This document shows positions 1 through 12,900 of a stretch of 64,000 nt of DNA, piece after piece. The position numbers and the translations under genes were made by a program. The notes under the pieces are model-generated. The model made no database searches, was not told where the DNA came from, and saw only the letters and a list, made by a program, of their open reading frames with translations. Within the stretch, counting starts at the first letter, position 1; each line of letters starts with the position of its first letter. Source of the stretch: Cordylochernes scorpioides (taxonomy: Eukaryota; Arthropoda; Arachnida; Pseudoscorpiones; Chernetidae); NCBI GenBank assembly GCA_030710605.1, contig CP092879.1:44831151-44895150 (forward strand). Direction: 5' to 3'.

Positions 1-63
1 CAACATTTAGTTGCATGATCAGGATATACATCAATTCGATAAAATAATCCCTTGAATCAATAT

Positions 64-219
64 TAAAACAAGAACATTAAGCCTCCAGGGAAAGTTTCTT
101 TTAAAAATAATATTTTTTTCTCCCGTATAAGGACTTTCTTGCCCGAAAGCTTTAGAGATTTTCAAATAAAAAATATCTTTAAAAGAAACTTCTCCCTGGT
201 TACTTGATGTTCTTCTTTT
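64..219. repeat. Foldback (inverted-repeat) element
   Basis: Arms at about 64-106 and 175-219 are inverted complements, sharing the core CCAGGGA...TTTCTTTTAAA and its reverse. The centre contains CCCGAAAGCTTT. The copy-2 counterpart is at about 24163-24318. Related foldback elements are at 3327-3553 and 27306-27545. It is non-coding and MITE-like; the superfamily is unknown. Confidence 0.6.
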
Positions 220-1318
220 AATATACATTAATCTTAATTTATCAGGTAAATCCCTGTACAATTTCACTTTTGTACTATTTTATATTAAAGGATTAGTTTC
301 CTTGAAAATATTGACTTTGCGAGGGTTGCAGAAATGTCGGAAATAAAGTCAAAGAAAGGTTTTAAAGTGGATCATAACTCTTATATAATTATAGCTGGTA
401 TTTTAGATTGATTTCATAATGGTATTCCTTTTTGTGTTCTCTCTCAAAACTATCATAAAGATTAAGTTTAAAAATTTATTTTTCATATTAGTTTTTTTTT
501 TCAATATCTTTCAAGTACCATTCAAATATTAATAGTAGTTTACAAACTATCTAGATTAATAATTCCATTAAATTTTTTCTTCTCAAATTTTTAGAAAGTT
601 AATTTGAAAAAGGCAAATGTTGTCTCTAGTGCGTATATAGAGTTTTTTTTCTCTCTAACAACAAGTCATGTTTTCGACGCAAAATTCACCAAATTCATTA
701 CACCTGTAGAAGAATAAAGATGTTCGAAAACTTATGTTAACAAAACTCAAAATAAAGAACCTCTTCACTTTTAAGTTGTTCTTCTTGATTTTTAAATAGA
801 TTATCGCACCAACACACTTGGTTATAATAAAGGGGATACGTTTTATTTTCTTTTAATGAGTATTTTCACATTTTCTATTATAGGATGACTTTCAAATGGA
901 ATTGTAAAAATGCTACGAGTGTTTCTCGATGATGACCAGGCTCTCCAAATATATCCCCCCCCCCCCCCCCATAGCTCAGAAAATATACTTGGAAGTATCT
1001 CTGAATATCTTTGCAGAGAGAAATAGGATCAAATTCAAATCGTGGTTGACATCTTTGCAACCATAATTTTCAAAAAGGCGAAATGTTGAAAAATGATATT
1101 TAGTAAACAATATAATGGTGTTCAAATTTAAGTGAAAGAACTATGTAGATATTTTAGACACGTTATTTATTACAAATTATGAAATTTGGTTCAAAAAATT
1201 GTTTATTCTATTGGTATTTATTATGGCTTTAGGGATTAAATATGATAATGAAAAATTATTTTATTGTTTCAACATTATACAGACAAAATGAAGCAGCCTC
1301 GCTCAAAACAATAGAGAG
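220..1318. other. AT-rich stretch without a gene
   Basis: No ORF with a recognisable domain and no RNA gene is seen. A poly-C tract of about 17 bases lies at 953-969 (a somewhat shorter run lies near 25060 in copy 2). The counterpart in copy 2 is about 24319-25420. Confidence 0.6.
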
Positions 1319-1676
1319 GTGAATAAGGACCATGGTCACCTCTAACAGCTATCAAAACGAGCATTTATTCTGATTAAAAGATTTTAAAGAAATTTCTGAG
1401 GCATTAAATCCCATTCCTAACAAAGAATGAAAAAAAATGAAAAAGGACCACGGTCACATCTAACAGCTATCAGAACGAGCATTCACTCTGATTGAAAGAT
1501 TTTAAAGAAATTTCTGAGGCATATATTAAATCCCATTCCTAACAAAGAATGAAAAATATGAAAAAGGACCACGGTCACATCTAACAGCTATCAAAACGAG
1601 CATTTATTCTGATTAGAAGGTTTTTGAGAAATTCTGAGGCATTAAGTCCCATTCCTAACAAAAAATTAGATAATAT
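1319..1676. repeat. Tandem repeat, unit about 119 bp, three units
   Basis: Units start near 1326, 1444 and 1565 with AGGACCAYGGTCAC and end with CCCATTCCTAACAAAGAAT. Copy 2 has only two units (from about 25423), so the unit number differs between the duplicated blocks. Confidence 0.85.
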
Positions 1677-1683
1677 AAAAAAA

Positions 1684-2390
1684 AGTATAAGACTCCGTAA
1701 CTCTTTTTATTAATTGTATAAAGAAATTTTCGGGCATGCTCTTCCTCAGCAAACGAAAACATAAAAAAGGTATGGAGAGAGATTATATAGCATTTTAAAG
1801 ATATATCACAATGTTCATCAACCTTTTCATAGTTTGTTCTTCAAATTTTTAAATTATGTCTTCTTCTTTCTTATCTTCACTCAATCATATTAGGGTACCA
1901 AGCTTGTAAAGCTTGATTTTTGAAAACCATCATTACAGGGTGAAGTAGAATACTTCTGCCTTTGTCATTAAGACTGAGAGCACTACTCAGTAGCAGGCCG
2001 ACTTAGCTCCAAAAGAAATGGCTGCCTCTGACATGAGGAACAGACGCCATATACAGCCGCTCCTAACATGGAGTACAAACGCTGCTCATCCTGTATCCCT
2101 GGATTAGGAGCCCTTACAGGGTACTATCAGCCGGGTCAGCTGACCCCAGGTTTTTTAGTGAGCTTGTTACTGCTCCCCCTCCTCCTGTTTCATCCGGGCT
2201 TGGGACCGGCAAAGGCGGAGTTTTTAATTATGTAAATTCCTGAATTTTTATGTTCTTTATTTGCATATATATCTTTGAAAATGCTATATAATCTCTCTCC
2301 ATTACCTTTTTAATGTTATAGTTTGCTGAGGAAGAGCTTGTCCGAAAGCTACTTTATACAATTAATAAAAAGCGTTGAGAGACTTATACC
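1684..2390. mobile_element. Non-autonomous element with long terminal inverted repeats
   Basis: The left arm (about 1684-1805) and right arm (about 2267-2390) are inverted complements over roughly 120 bp, including the shared block TCTTCCTCAGCAAAC and its complement. The interior (1890-2225) is more GC-rich and has no convincing ORF. The inner arm motif CTGAGGAAGAGCTTGTCCGAAA looks like a decayed hammerhead core, so the arms may derive from a Penelope-like element rather than a DNA transposon. The copy-2 counterpart is 25667-26364. Confidence 0.6.
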
Positions 2391-2419
2391 TTTGTTGTAA
2401 ATTATTGAAATCCGAAAAC

Positions 2420-3260
2420 CTGTGATAATGAAAGTAGATATTAGATCAATGCGGCTTCTGTAAGGGGGATGTTGAGCCCCAATGCCTGAGACATCCCAGA
2501 CATGTTCAACTGGATTCATGTCCTGAGATCTGGATGGCTAATCCATCCTCTGCATATTCTCGCTCTCGAAGAGATCATTGGTTAGCACTTATCTATGTAG
2601 ACGACTATTATCATCCATAAAAATAAACTGGGGGCCAATGATAACCCTGGAAAATCTCGCATATGGCTCAATATCCTCGTTATAGATTTCTTAAGCATCA
2701 AGGGCCAATTTATGCAAACGATAGATACCCAGAAATATTCGAAAAGGAAAAATTAGGTGGCAAAAAAAATATTTATTTTGAGGTGTTGCTAGCTTTCAAG
2801 TAAAAACCTGCTCTTCAACGGGCAAATACAAATTGAAAGAGAGATGTTATTAGACGTGGATAAGACTATTTCTTAATCAGTCAATATGCTTCTCTCAAAC
2901 ACGAGGATAAATGTTTGTTCGAAGTGAAACCGGCCCATACTATGATACCTCCTCCTCCAAAACTATCACTCTCTTGTATGTACTTGGCTCTCCACAGATG
3001 AGGACTCGTCGAGATTCAGAATCTAGACTGGAATATAGAATTGTCTCTAAATATGGGCCACTGATCCTGAATTCAGGCGGACATTTAAGAGGGCTTTCCT
3101 GTGGAAAGGGTGAGATGAAACATGTAATTAGTCTTCTTGCAAAAATATCATTCTCCTGCGGCCTTCGAAAAGTGGATTGTCTTGAAACTGTCGCTCTAAA
3201 GTCACATGAGAGCTCATTGGAGGGCCTATTGAGTTTAGCAGTCAGATAGTGGTCTTCTTG
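2420..3260 (-). pseudogene. Tc1-family transposase relic
   Basis: Read on the minus strand, 2890-3060 encodes a degraded FGGGGIIVWAGF-like block. About 2460-2660 encodes FIFMDDNSR..HR and then SQDMNPVEHVWD. These are the catalytic-core signatures of Tc1 transposases (GGGxxxWxGF, DDNxRPHR, SPDLNPIEHxWD). Stops and frameshifts interrupt every frame, and no terminal inverted repeats were located. A 112-codon ORF on the opposite strand (2911-3249) is a shadow of this relic. Confidence 0.75.
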
Positions 3261-3326
3261 GTTCGTGGTGGATCATATAAAGAGATTTAAAAACTGTTTC
3301 AAGTATATTATTGTCTTTTAAAAATA

Positions 3327-3553
3327 TTTTAAATCTTTCAAAGTGGAAACATCAAGTCTCCAGGGATAAGTCTCTTTCTATTTTTTTTTAATTCACAAAT
3401 CTCTCTAGCTTTCGAGCATGGAAGCCCCTCTACGGGATATTTTAATTGTATTGGGGCTCCCATGACCGAAAGCTAAAGAACTTTTTGAATAAAAAATTTA
3501 TAAAGAGACTTGTTTCTGGATACTTTATGTTTCCACTTTGATATTGATACAAG
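3327..3553. repeat. Foldback element
   Basis: The segment starting TCAAAGTGGAAACATCAAGT near 3338 is the inverted complement of the segment ending near 3541 that contains ATGTTTCCACTTTGA. The inner arms carry CTAGCTTTCGAGCATGGA and its inverse. The copy-2 counterpart is 27306-27545. Related to the element at 64-219. Confidence 0.65.
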
Positions 3554-3830
3554 GGATTGTTTTATCGAATTTTATTTTTTTCTTGAAAAGAAAAACTGAA
3601 ATTGTCAACAATGTAATTGCAATCATTGGTCAATTTTCAGCTAGCAAAAAAATTTCAAAAATTTCCTTGTAGAATGATAGTTTTTAGAAAAACTACCCTT
3701 TCGCCGCAGCCTTCAATTTTGTACAATGGTTAAATATTATCTTTCAACATCTGTTATCTAAAAAAAAAAATAATATTTTTTTTACAAATGGCGATCTCGC
3801 GTTATGAACCAAAAGATTGGCAGAGCCGAA

Positions 3831-3894
3831 GGTTGCCACGTGACCGGCGAATGTTTAAAACGTCTTGCCGCCGGTCGTTTGGCAATATTTCGAG
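3831..3894 (+). promoter_or_regulatory. Candidate proximal promoter/5' UTR with E-box and inverted repeat (copy 1)
   Basis: Just upstream of the exon-1 ATG lie a palindromic E-box CACGTG (3837-3842) and an 8-bp inverted repeat, GACCGGCG (3842-3849) and CGCCGGTC (3869-3876). This small GC-rich island in AT-rich DNA is unchanged in copy 2. bHLH-type factors bind CACGTG in general; use of this site is inference. The transcription start is not visible. Confidence 0.45.
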
Positions 3895-3931
3895 ATGGCG
3901 GGAACTACACTGATCGTCTGCCTTTTTCTTG
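3895..3931 (+). CDS. Exon 1 (signal peptide start), copy 1
   Basis: The ATG at 3895 begins a hydrophobic run (MAGTTLIVCLFL) and is followed by a strong donor GTGAGT at 3932. The exon is 37 nt, leaving phase 1. The first base of the split codon is G, which joins exon 2 to make Gly. It is too short to appear as an ORF. Confidence 0.85.
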
Positions 3932-6900
3932 GTGAGTCGTCTGCACGCAATTAACTTTCTACAATTTTTTAAATTTATTTATTTATAACTTTTCAAACTT
4001 TCATTTTAAATTGTTTTATATAATTTTCAGCAATAGTATTGTTTTTTTTTTTCTTTATAAAATTTGTTTGCCACTCATTGCCATCTCTCTCCTATTCCAT
4101 TAGTCACTCACAAATACGTGCTATATATTCCTAAAAGACGCCTCCTCCTTTTGAAAATGCACCAAAGCAATGGATTTATTTTTATCTTCTGAGTACACAT
4201 TGATTTGGGTCAATAAATATGTCATGACAACATCTTTCGACAAATTTGGGAAAGTAGTGAACTTGTATATCAAGGCTTCGGGTTGTGGCCATTATCAGTA
4301 CATGAGCTGCTTCAATTTTATGACATCGTACGGGAAAATTCATGAAATTTTCCAGATGGTATCCTGGGCGTTTAGTTCTAATTCGTTTCACACAGAAAAT
4401 ATCATAAAAATGTATTTTTAAACGGGATAGAAAATTGCTATTTTCGAACCAGAATATCTTCCTCTATTCGGGTTTGGCCATAATCAGTACATGAGCTGTT
4501 TCAATTTGATGACATTGTACAGAAAAAGTCATGAAATTTGCCAAATGGTATCCTGGGCGTTTAGTTTGAATTCGTTTCGCACAGAGAAGATCATATAAAT
4601 GGTAGTGAGGAAAGTTTTAGAACAGATATGTAAATAAATTCCTTTCAAACAAAGGCTAATTTGCACATGGGGAAAGGAAGGAAAAATTACTGCATTATTT
4701 TGTTGTTTGTATGGCTAATCCATACAGGGCAATGGGCCCTAATAAAAGCCTTGTTATTGTTGTTGTAGATCATATAAATGCAGTTTTGAACGAGCTAGAG
4801 AGTTGCTCTCTTTAAACCAGAATACCATTCTCCTACAATATATTCTTCATTTTTACAAATTAATAATAATAGTTTTATTTAGAAAGGCTATATATTGTAT
4901 TTTTGTCTTTTGTTTTCAAATGTGTTCTAAATTCTGAATATCTAGCTGCTAGATTCTAGCAGGCATATACCTTAAATGTGGTATAAGAATGTGTTCATAC
5001 TATCTCTACATAATTATTAAAAGTTGAATTCCAAAATTTTAACCAGAAATTTATTGAATTTGACTAGATAGTTAACTAGATGTTAAATCATATCGCAAGA
5101 CAATCCTATCAATCCTATGAAACGCCCTTATGATAAATTCCAGCTATTTGTATTTTCATCTTTGAGGTATAAAAATCCAAAGGATTATATATTAAGGAGA
5201 ATGACCCAGAATTTTTAAAACGGCACAAGCAGTTGGATTCTCCACGGATCAATAAAAAAAATATGTTTAAGATGGTAAACTACCTATTTTGATTCCTTTC
5301 ATGGTATTTAAGAACACTATGATGTGTGTTGGGTAGGTCGGTGGAAGGGTGGTCTGAACCGTTGTTTTTCTACCGCTACGACCCGGGCTCGATTCCCGCA
5401 TTGAGAACTTTTTTCTAATTTAAAAATAAAATGTTCCAATGGCCCCCCGATTCTTGCAAAAGAACAACCCCACCAGTGAATACAAGTAATCAAACGGAAA
5501 TCTGCACATTTTGTAAGTGCAAAAGTCGAACTCTTTTTCACATGTGTAGACATGTGGTGCACTTACAGTAAAATCAGTCTCCAACTTCTACCCACCATGA
5601 TTATCATGATCTGTACCACATGTAATTGGGATTATAAAAAAGTGTGTTTTTATTCTATAATACAAATTCATGATATAACAGTTAAATCTCTTCAGTATTC
5701 CGATTTCCTTAATGATTCCTTAGAAAGTTCAATGGTAAGTTAAAAATGTGAAGATTTCTTTCTTTTTGTAATTATATATTTGAATTAACAATTCCATGTA
5801 CTTGAATTCTTCATTCTACTTATTGTTGAAAAATCCCCAACCTAACATCTTGGCAACATGCCATTCCTTAATGTTGATGTTTTAAACGTGAAATTTACAC
5901 AAAAACTTGTATGTTCAACTATTTCGTAATACCTGACATTTTTAGGAACGTGCTTTACATTTAAATGTCGTTTTTCTTCTGGTATTTGTTCCATAAAGGT
6001 GACAAAATAAAATTTAAACGACTTTTTTTTTCTGTGAAAATTGTAAAATTAGAACCTCTTATTTTTTCTAAAAAAATATTCAATGAAAAATTGATCTTTA
6101 TTATATTGTGTACATTGGATTATTTATTAAAATAATTTGTGAAGATTCCATTATATTTGGTGTGGATCTCATGGAATAAAGTTCGTTCCGGGCTGACAAG
6201 CGTCATAGCCTGAAACCATGGTCTCCAGGTGTACGCTTCTCAGTTTGCCAAAGCTGGTGTTGTGGCTTTGTCAACGACTCGAGTTCACTAGTTTGCGGCG
6301 ACGGTCAATTGATGGGGTCTATTTTGACGGGAGATTCCTTTTTATAGAATTGTGTTTGTCATTCAGAACAGAAAATTCTGTCTTAAATGCGATTTGATTT
6401 TGGATTCTGTGTAGGTGTTCTATTAAGAATCAACCAGAATCAACACGTATTCCTCCGTTGGTGAAATTGACGCCATCTTTCACAATTTACTGAATAAACA
6501 ATATTACTTTTAATGACGTCTTCTCCTCGCAATTAGGCCCAATAATTTGATCAATTATCACGCACTTGAATTTTTTATCTTCTATATGGTAAATAAATGG
6601 AAATTTCTTCTAATAACTCTCCTATAATAAGTCAAATTGAACATTTATACATTATTAGATGTGAAGAAATAAGATAAAATAGAAACTTGTGTTGATATTA
6701 AAAATACAAAAATAGCATATCCTGACAGCCTAAATGAATATTTTAGATGGCAGAGCGCAATCTAGTGAAATAAAATCCACTAAACGTTGATTTAACTTGT
6801 TCCATGATATAGTTAAACCTGTCTATAGCGCCCCCTCTAAATAGCGCCTCCCTTTCTATAGCGTCCGATAGCACCCCCTCTCTATAGCACCCTCTTTTGG

Positions 6901-9900
6901 TGAGTCCCAAGAGAGGGCGCTATAGGCAGGTTTAACTGTATTTGGTAACCCAATTTCTTAATAAATTAAAGTCAACCAAGTACACGTTCGGGCTGTTGGC
7001 CCTTGTCAGCATGGTGCAGACTGTACCTCTAAGAAATATTTGGTCATGGAGGCTTCCTGAAAATTAGAAAAATGAGCATTTAAGGCAAACTAAGAAGAAT
7101 CCTCCTAGAGACTATGGTTTCAAGCTAATGGTCCTCTATAGCCCAGGGCGGACTTTTTTCCATGAGATCCACAAGGGATCTAATGGAATCTTCACAACCT
7201 ACCAAAGAGGTGTTTTGCTGGCAAGGTGGCTGGGCCAAATCTATAGCTAGAATATAGATGGAATTCATTATTAGATGTTTTCTGTTCCACATTACACACA
7301 CACACACACACATAGAAAGTTGATCTATTGAGGTATAATTATGCATGAGTGAAATGATTTTTTTTCAGGAATGTTTTTTTTTATAAGAATACTTCTATTG
7401 TACTTACAAGGTTGGAAAATATTGAGAGAATGTCTAGATAATTAGTCTTCTAGTTGTTGTGCCAGTTTAATCAACTATGGATAATTGTTGAGAGGACCTG
7501 GCTCATCAGTACTTAACCCTTCCAGTGGTTTCGTTAGCTTAATCATTACCGATCAGCCTAGTAATTTTATTTACTCGAATACCGAGAGCATGCTAATGCC
7601 CTATGTACGGATATTTATGTGTTTTTATTTTTTTATTTATAAAAATGATATATACATCCATGGACTAAACTTAAGGTAGCTGGTGTTGTGGCTTTGTCAC
7701 CGACCCAAGGCCGCTAGTTGCGGCGACAATCAATAGATGGCGTCAGGTTTTGACGTTTATTTTGACGGGAGAAGCGCCCTATGCTTCTCTATGGATCAAT
7801 TTCCTCCCGGCAAATTTTCCATCTATAAACTTTGGGTAGTTTCATATTTTGATATTTAATTTAACAACACAAAATCAACAAGTTAAAAGAGATATGGCGT
7901 AGGATGGCCTGTTGATTTTGTTAAAGGCAGGGAAGAATATGCGTTATATTTTGATGCCGCCTGTTGTCTGATCGTTTTTTTTTTTTTTTTTAGGAGACAG
8001 AGCCAATTTTGTTTACACTTGGTTATCTCATAGGTCTTCAATAAAGGTCAATGTGTATTATATATCTTTCAAACTTATTATCTGAATCCCAAAATACATG
8101 CTAAAATGTAAAATTTCCTTAAGTTTTGTCCATGAGTGTAAACAAGATATATAACATTGGGAAAAGCTTATTTAGTCAAGTTTAAAAGCAAGCTCTTTAT
8201 GAATATTTTGTAAAAGAAATTGAGACAAAACTTTGTAACTTTTGAAACATTAAGTGCTTATGTGACGTGTGGTGCAAACGCGTGGCGTGAAGCAATTCAA
8301 GCTTCTAATTATATACACGATTTTCTAATATCTATCCAAAGTGTGCTAAATGCGCCAAAATGACCATTTGGATGTGTATTTGAGAAATTGATTATCATAA
8401 TTAAAAGCTAGATTTCAAGAACTTATTCACCCTATGGAAGATAACAGTTAATCGCTGAAATATCGGGAAATAAACAACTCAAGGAAGTTTGATAAGTATT
8501 CATATCCTTTTTAACCCTTTGGCTGATGGATTAGCTATTCTATGTTGTTATCCAATGTCGATATCATAGGTATAGCCTGGTTCCAGGTGCCGACGTTACG
8601 CTTCAACACAGTTTTCCCAAACACATAAAGGCCTATATATCCAATAATTATTACGACCAAAGTCCATGGCAACTAGATACCAACACTTTTCCTCTGATCC
8701 CATCAAATTTAGTTGAAAGACAATTAAGATTGATCTTGAAGATTAAATGTTGGAGCTAAAACCACGGCCAAGCGTGTTATAGGCTCATATGGAAAAGTTT
8801 ATTAATCACAGACAACAACACAACAAAAATCTTTATTAAGACCTCCTTGTCTTATACAGGTTCTTCTAGAAGAAATGTAAGGTAAATGTAGGAATAACAG
8901 TAATAGTACCAGTAATCAGCAATGTTATTTACAGTGTATCAAATTAGAAAGAAAAAGGAAAGACTTAGCCAAAACATATATACAAGTAGTGTTGAGAACA
9001 AGCAGTTCTCTTTTATCAAAGAACAATCATTAGTAGAATTGACAGAAATTAACATAATTATCAGGAATCGTAATAATTGTATACATGAATGTGTGGATCA
9101 GGAGTAGAGGGTCGTCTAAAGCCGAAATATAAAGTTTTAGAGGTTAAATTTGTTCATTCCATTAATCACAGGCCTGTAGTCATCAGCGAAAACCCAAGCA
9201 GAAAATTATTTTGATAACAAAAACACAATGGAGATTATCAATGTTTTATAGTGTGTGTGCTGTATGTTTTTATATTTAAACGGTCGATGCGTTGTTTAAA
9301 AGTCAAAGTGTAGATTCTTTCTGTTGAATCCTTGTGAACAATATTGGAATCATTCTATTGAGATGGTTAGACAAAGAAATTTATAAAAGAGAATTCTTTC
9401 TCGTAGGGCTCTAAGTAATTTTCCTTGCAGATGTTTATCCTTATCCTTATAAATATATATAAATGAAATGCGAAATCGATGTTTGTTATCGCATCACGCA
9501 AAATCTACTGACTCAATCATTATGGAATTTCGCATGTAGTTAGCTGAAGATTTCGTTTAACATATAGGCTATTCAAAAAACTAAAAAAGTTAATGTGCTT
9601 TTTTTAAAAAATAAAAAACCAAAAAGCGTTAGTTCCAGTCTTTTATCGCTAGGGCGCAGCACTGGTCGCGACGATAAATGAATTTGATTTTTTTAAAGCA
9701 TCGGTGGTTCAGTGGTAGAATGCTCGCCTGCCACGCGGGCGGCCAGGGTTCGATTCCCGGCCGATGCATTTTTTTAAACAATTTTTAAAACTCATTTATA
9801 TTATATCTATATTAATAAAATGGAAATCTTCTATATAAATGGAAATTTCATAAGTGGTGTTCGCTAAAAACTTTCGTTACAATGCATCAATTTCGACCAA

Positions 9901-12900
9901 ATTTTCAACATTTATGTAAAACGAGATGGAGCAGGTTTTGCTTAACATCAAAATATTTTTCCTAACTTTAAAATACATAACTTTGCTGTTATCGATAAAA
10001 TACAAAAAAAATTCAACAGAGTTAATTTTATTTATATATAAATACAAAAAAAAAAAATTCAGCAATTCATTCAACTCAATCTAAAAAAATATTCAAAACA
10101 AGCAATTTTAAGATAACACCATATGTAAAACAGTCGGCCAAGAAAACAACAACGATATTACATCTTTCTCACATATTCACACACAATCTTGATTAATAAT
10201 TAAAACTAATCTTTAGCATTGTTTATTATACTTCATAATATATAATATTCGTTAGGCAAACTTTCACTCGGATAAAACCCGGGCGAAGCCGGGTACACAT
10301 CCGCTAGTAAATTATAATTTATCAGAAAAAAACGACTTTTACTGGATCTTTACAGCGTAGTAACGGGAGACATCTAGAGATTTTAGAAAATTGGGAATAT
10401 CGTGATGTAAGTTAGATCAGAGATTTGTTGTTAGTAAATTAATTTAGATATCCTTTATATACGTGATTCAGCATCACAAGGGAACAGCTACAAATTTAAA
10501 ATGACTATAAACATCATTTCAAAGGAAACAACTTCTTACTATAATTTACAAGTTTGTTTACTTGTACAGAAATACTTGAACAGAATAATTTACGCTACCT
10601 CAACTTACACAAATTTGAGTTACACAGTTTTGTTTATTTTTCTTGTCATCCGTTATTTTGAATGTTTCACTTGTTGTGATATGTTTATGGTGTCTTTGAG
10701 GTAAACTCTACAACCAGGATGTACCATTGTGATTGATAATAAGGAAGATATTTTCATGTCCAAAGAACTCCCGTATACACATTCAATCTAAATCTTTAAA
10801 GAAAGATAATCTTCTATATTTCGCTATAGAATTCAATATCGTTCTGAAAGCAATCCATATTTAAATCTTTAGATAATAAAATGTATACATTGTTGGAATA
10901 TTACACAGAGTAACAATGGCTATAGATGAGCTCGTGTTTGAAAAGGAACTTGTATGTGTATTGTAACAAAGTATGTATTATTTTATTAGCAGAGTATTAT
11001 TGTTTATTTAATATTTTGCTATAATCTGTACACTTCCCTCTTTTGCTTATCTTTTGTTTATCACTCATAGTTTGCTCTAGCCTGAAATAAATTGTTGACT
11101 TATCTCCAAGTTGGTCTTCCCTAATTTTCCACGTGGCGATATAATATTTATTGTTTTTGTTGTTGCCATGTATAAACATATACCAAGATTTGTTTTGTAT
11201 AATTGCTATTAATAATAAATAATATGTAAAGTTGAATTGGTTACTGATTCATCCTTCTTACTTACTTGAATTACATAACATATATTGGATTGAATTAAAG
11301 ATTTGTTTTAATAGATAACTTACATATATTTTTACTTTCATCTATTTAATGAAATATTTGATGAATTATATTTTATGTACTTAATATACAAATATTTTAA
11401 AATATAGGATAGATATTATTTTTCTCCTTTAAAAATTATAAGATATTTAACTTATTCTGATTGTAATTTTTTATAATATTTTTTTCATGCACAAATTTCT
11501 CCCCACCTCTTTTGTATTTTTTTTTTTATTTTTTCAACTGTAAAATTATAACACAATGCGGTGCTGAGTTTGTTTATATAAAAATGTAAGGCCTTTATAA
11601 AGGTTGGCGTTCAGCCAACCGATGTATTGCTAAACAAATCTTTTATTTAATCCAATATATGCCTTTTTGTAGAACGACATTTGAAAATTATCCCGCATCT
11701 GTTTCTCAGGAATTCTCATCCCTGGATACTTTATTTTTCCGTTTATCATTACTCTTCACAATTCATCCTTTCATACTTCATCCCTAAGGTTAGAAATAAG
11801 CGTTATTTCTCCTTAAAATAAATTTAGATTTTTCATTCAAAAGAAACACATGCGGGATAATTTTCAAATATCGTTCTACAATCATAAGTCGCATTATATT
11901 GTATTATAAATATGCCTTTTTATAATCTAAAGAGTTTTCAATATATTTAACCAAACGTGTTGTTTCCAAGAACACTAATGAGATATTCGTCTAGCTGTCA
12001 CGCTAGTGAGAAGGTTGACTAATGATTGACAGTCGGGTGAGGAAATACCGATGTCCAATTATCTTTGTCCCTTTCCTGGTAGTTTGTATTGTTAAGGTAA
12101 AATACATAAATAAGGCAATTTTGGATATGATTCAGAATATTTTATCTATGTGCTGGTACATGTTTGCCTTTATATACAGTCATATTCTCCTTATACATTC
12201 TATTTGATAAAGATATTCCTTTTTTTGTAAAATCAAATATCGTTCAAGATTCTTAAAATGATTGCAAAGGTTTAAACACGATATTAGACACACACGTACA
12301 ACTTTATAAAGACCACCGGTCTTATACAGATTCACAACAGGAAGGAAACATAGATGGAGCTCCTATACTCCAGGCAGCGCAGAGCCCAACAGCCTCCAGA
12401 TCTGTCACATGTCCAGTGGCCACAGAATCCACCGTACATAGGTTAGCGTATTTTTCCTTTTTAATATTGATAATCGACGTATATTTATTCCTTGTTTTAA
12501 CATATTCTGAACGGTCTAAATCCTTGTTCGATTTAGTTTATTTTGCCAGAATTTCTTCCATGGTATTTTTCGCTATGTAGCAATCATAATCAAACCAAGG
12601 GTTCAACATTGGGTTAAATACGATATATCAACCAGGATGTTTGAAAAATATTTCTTTATTAAGATAAAATACCAAGCTTTCAAGCGTTAGCTTATCACCA
12701 GGCCTTATGTGTGTAGTGTTTGTACTGATTATAATTCATAGAATGAATGTTTGTCTTGAACTTCTGTTTGCAGTACTTCTCTATTAACAAATAAATGTTT
12801 ATACTAAAAAAATGCAATGTATCAAACAATATCTTCAATATTTACATTAATAACAACAATTCTCATAGCATTAAATTTCAAAAGACGCCAAAATTGGCCT

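Noticed and set aside
2911..3249. 112-codon plus-strand ORF in both copies
   Set aside because: It is the antisense of a Tc1 transposase relic whose signatures read on the minus strand.
12022..12207. 61-codon hydrophobic ORF, identical in copy 2 (35342-35527)
   Set aside because: Short, AT-driven and without supporting features. Identity reflects recent duplication.
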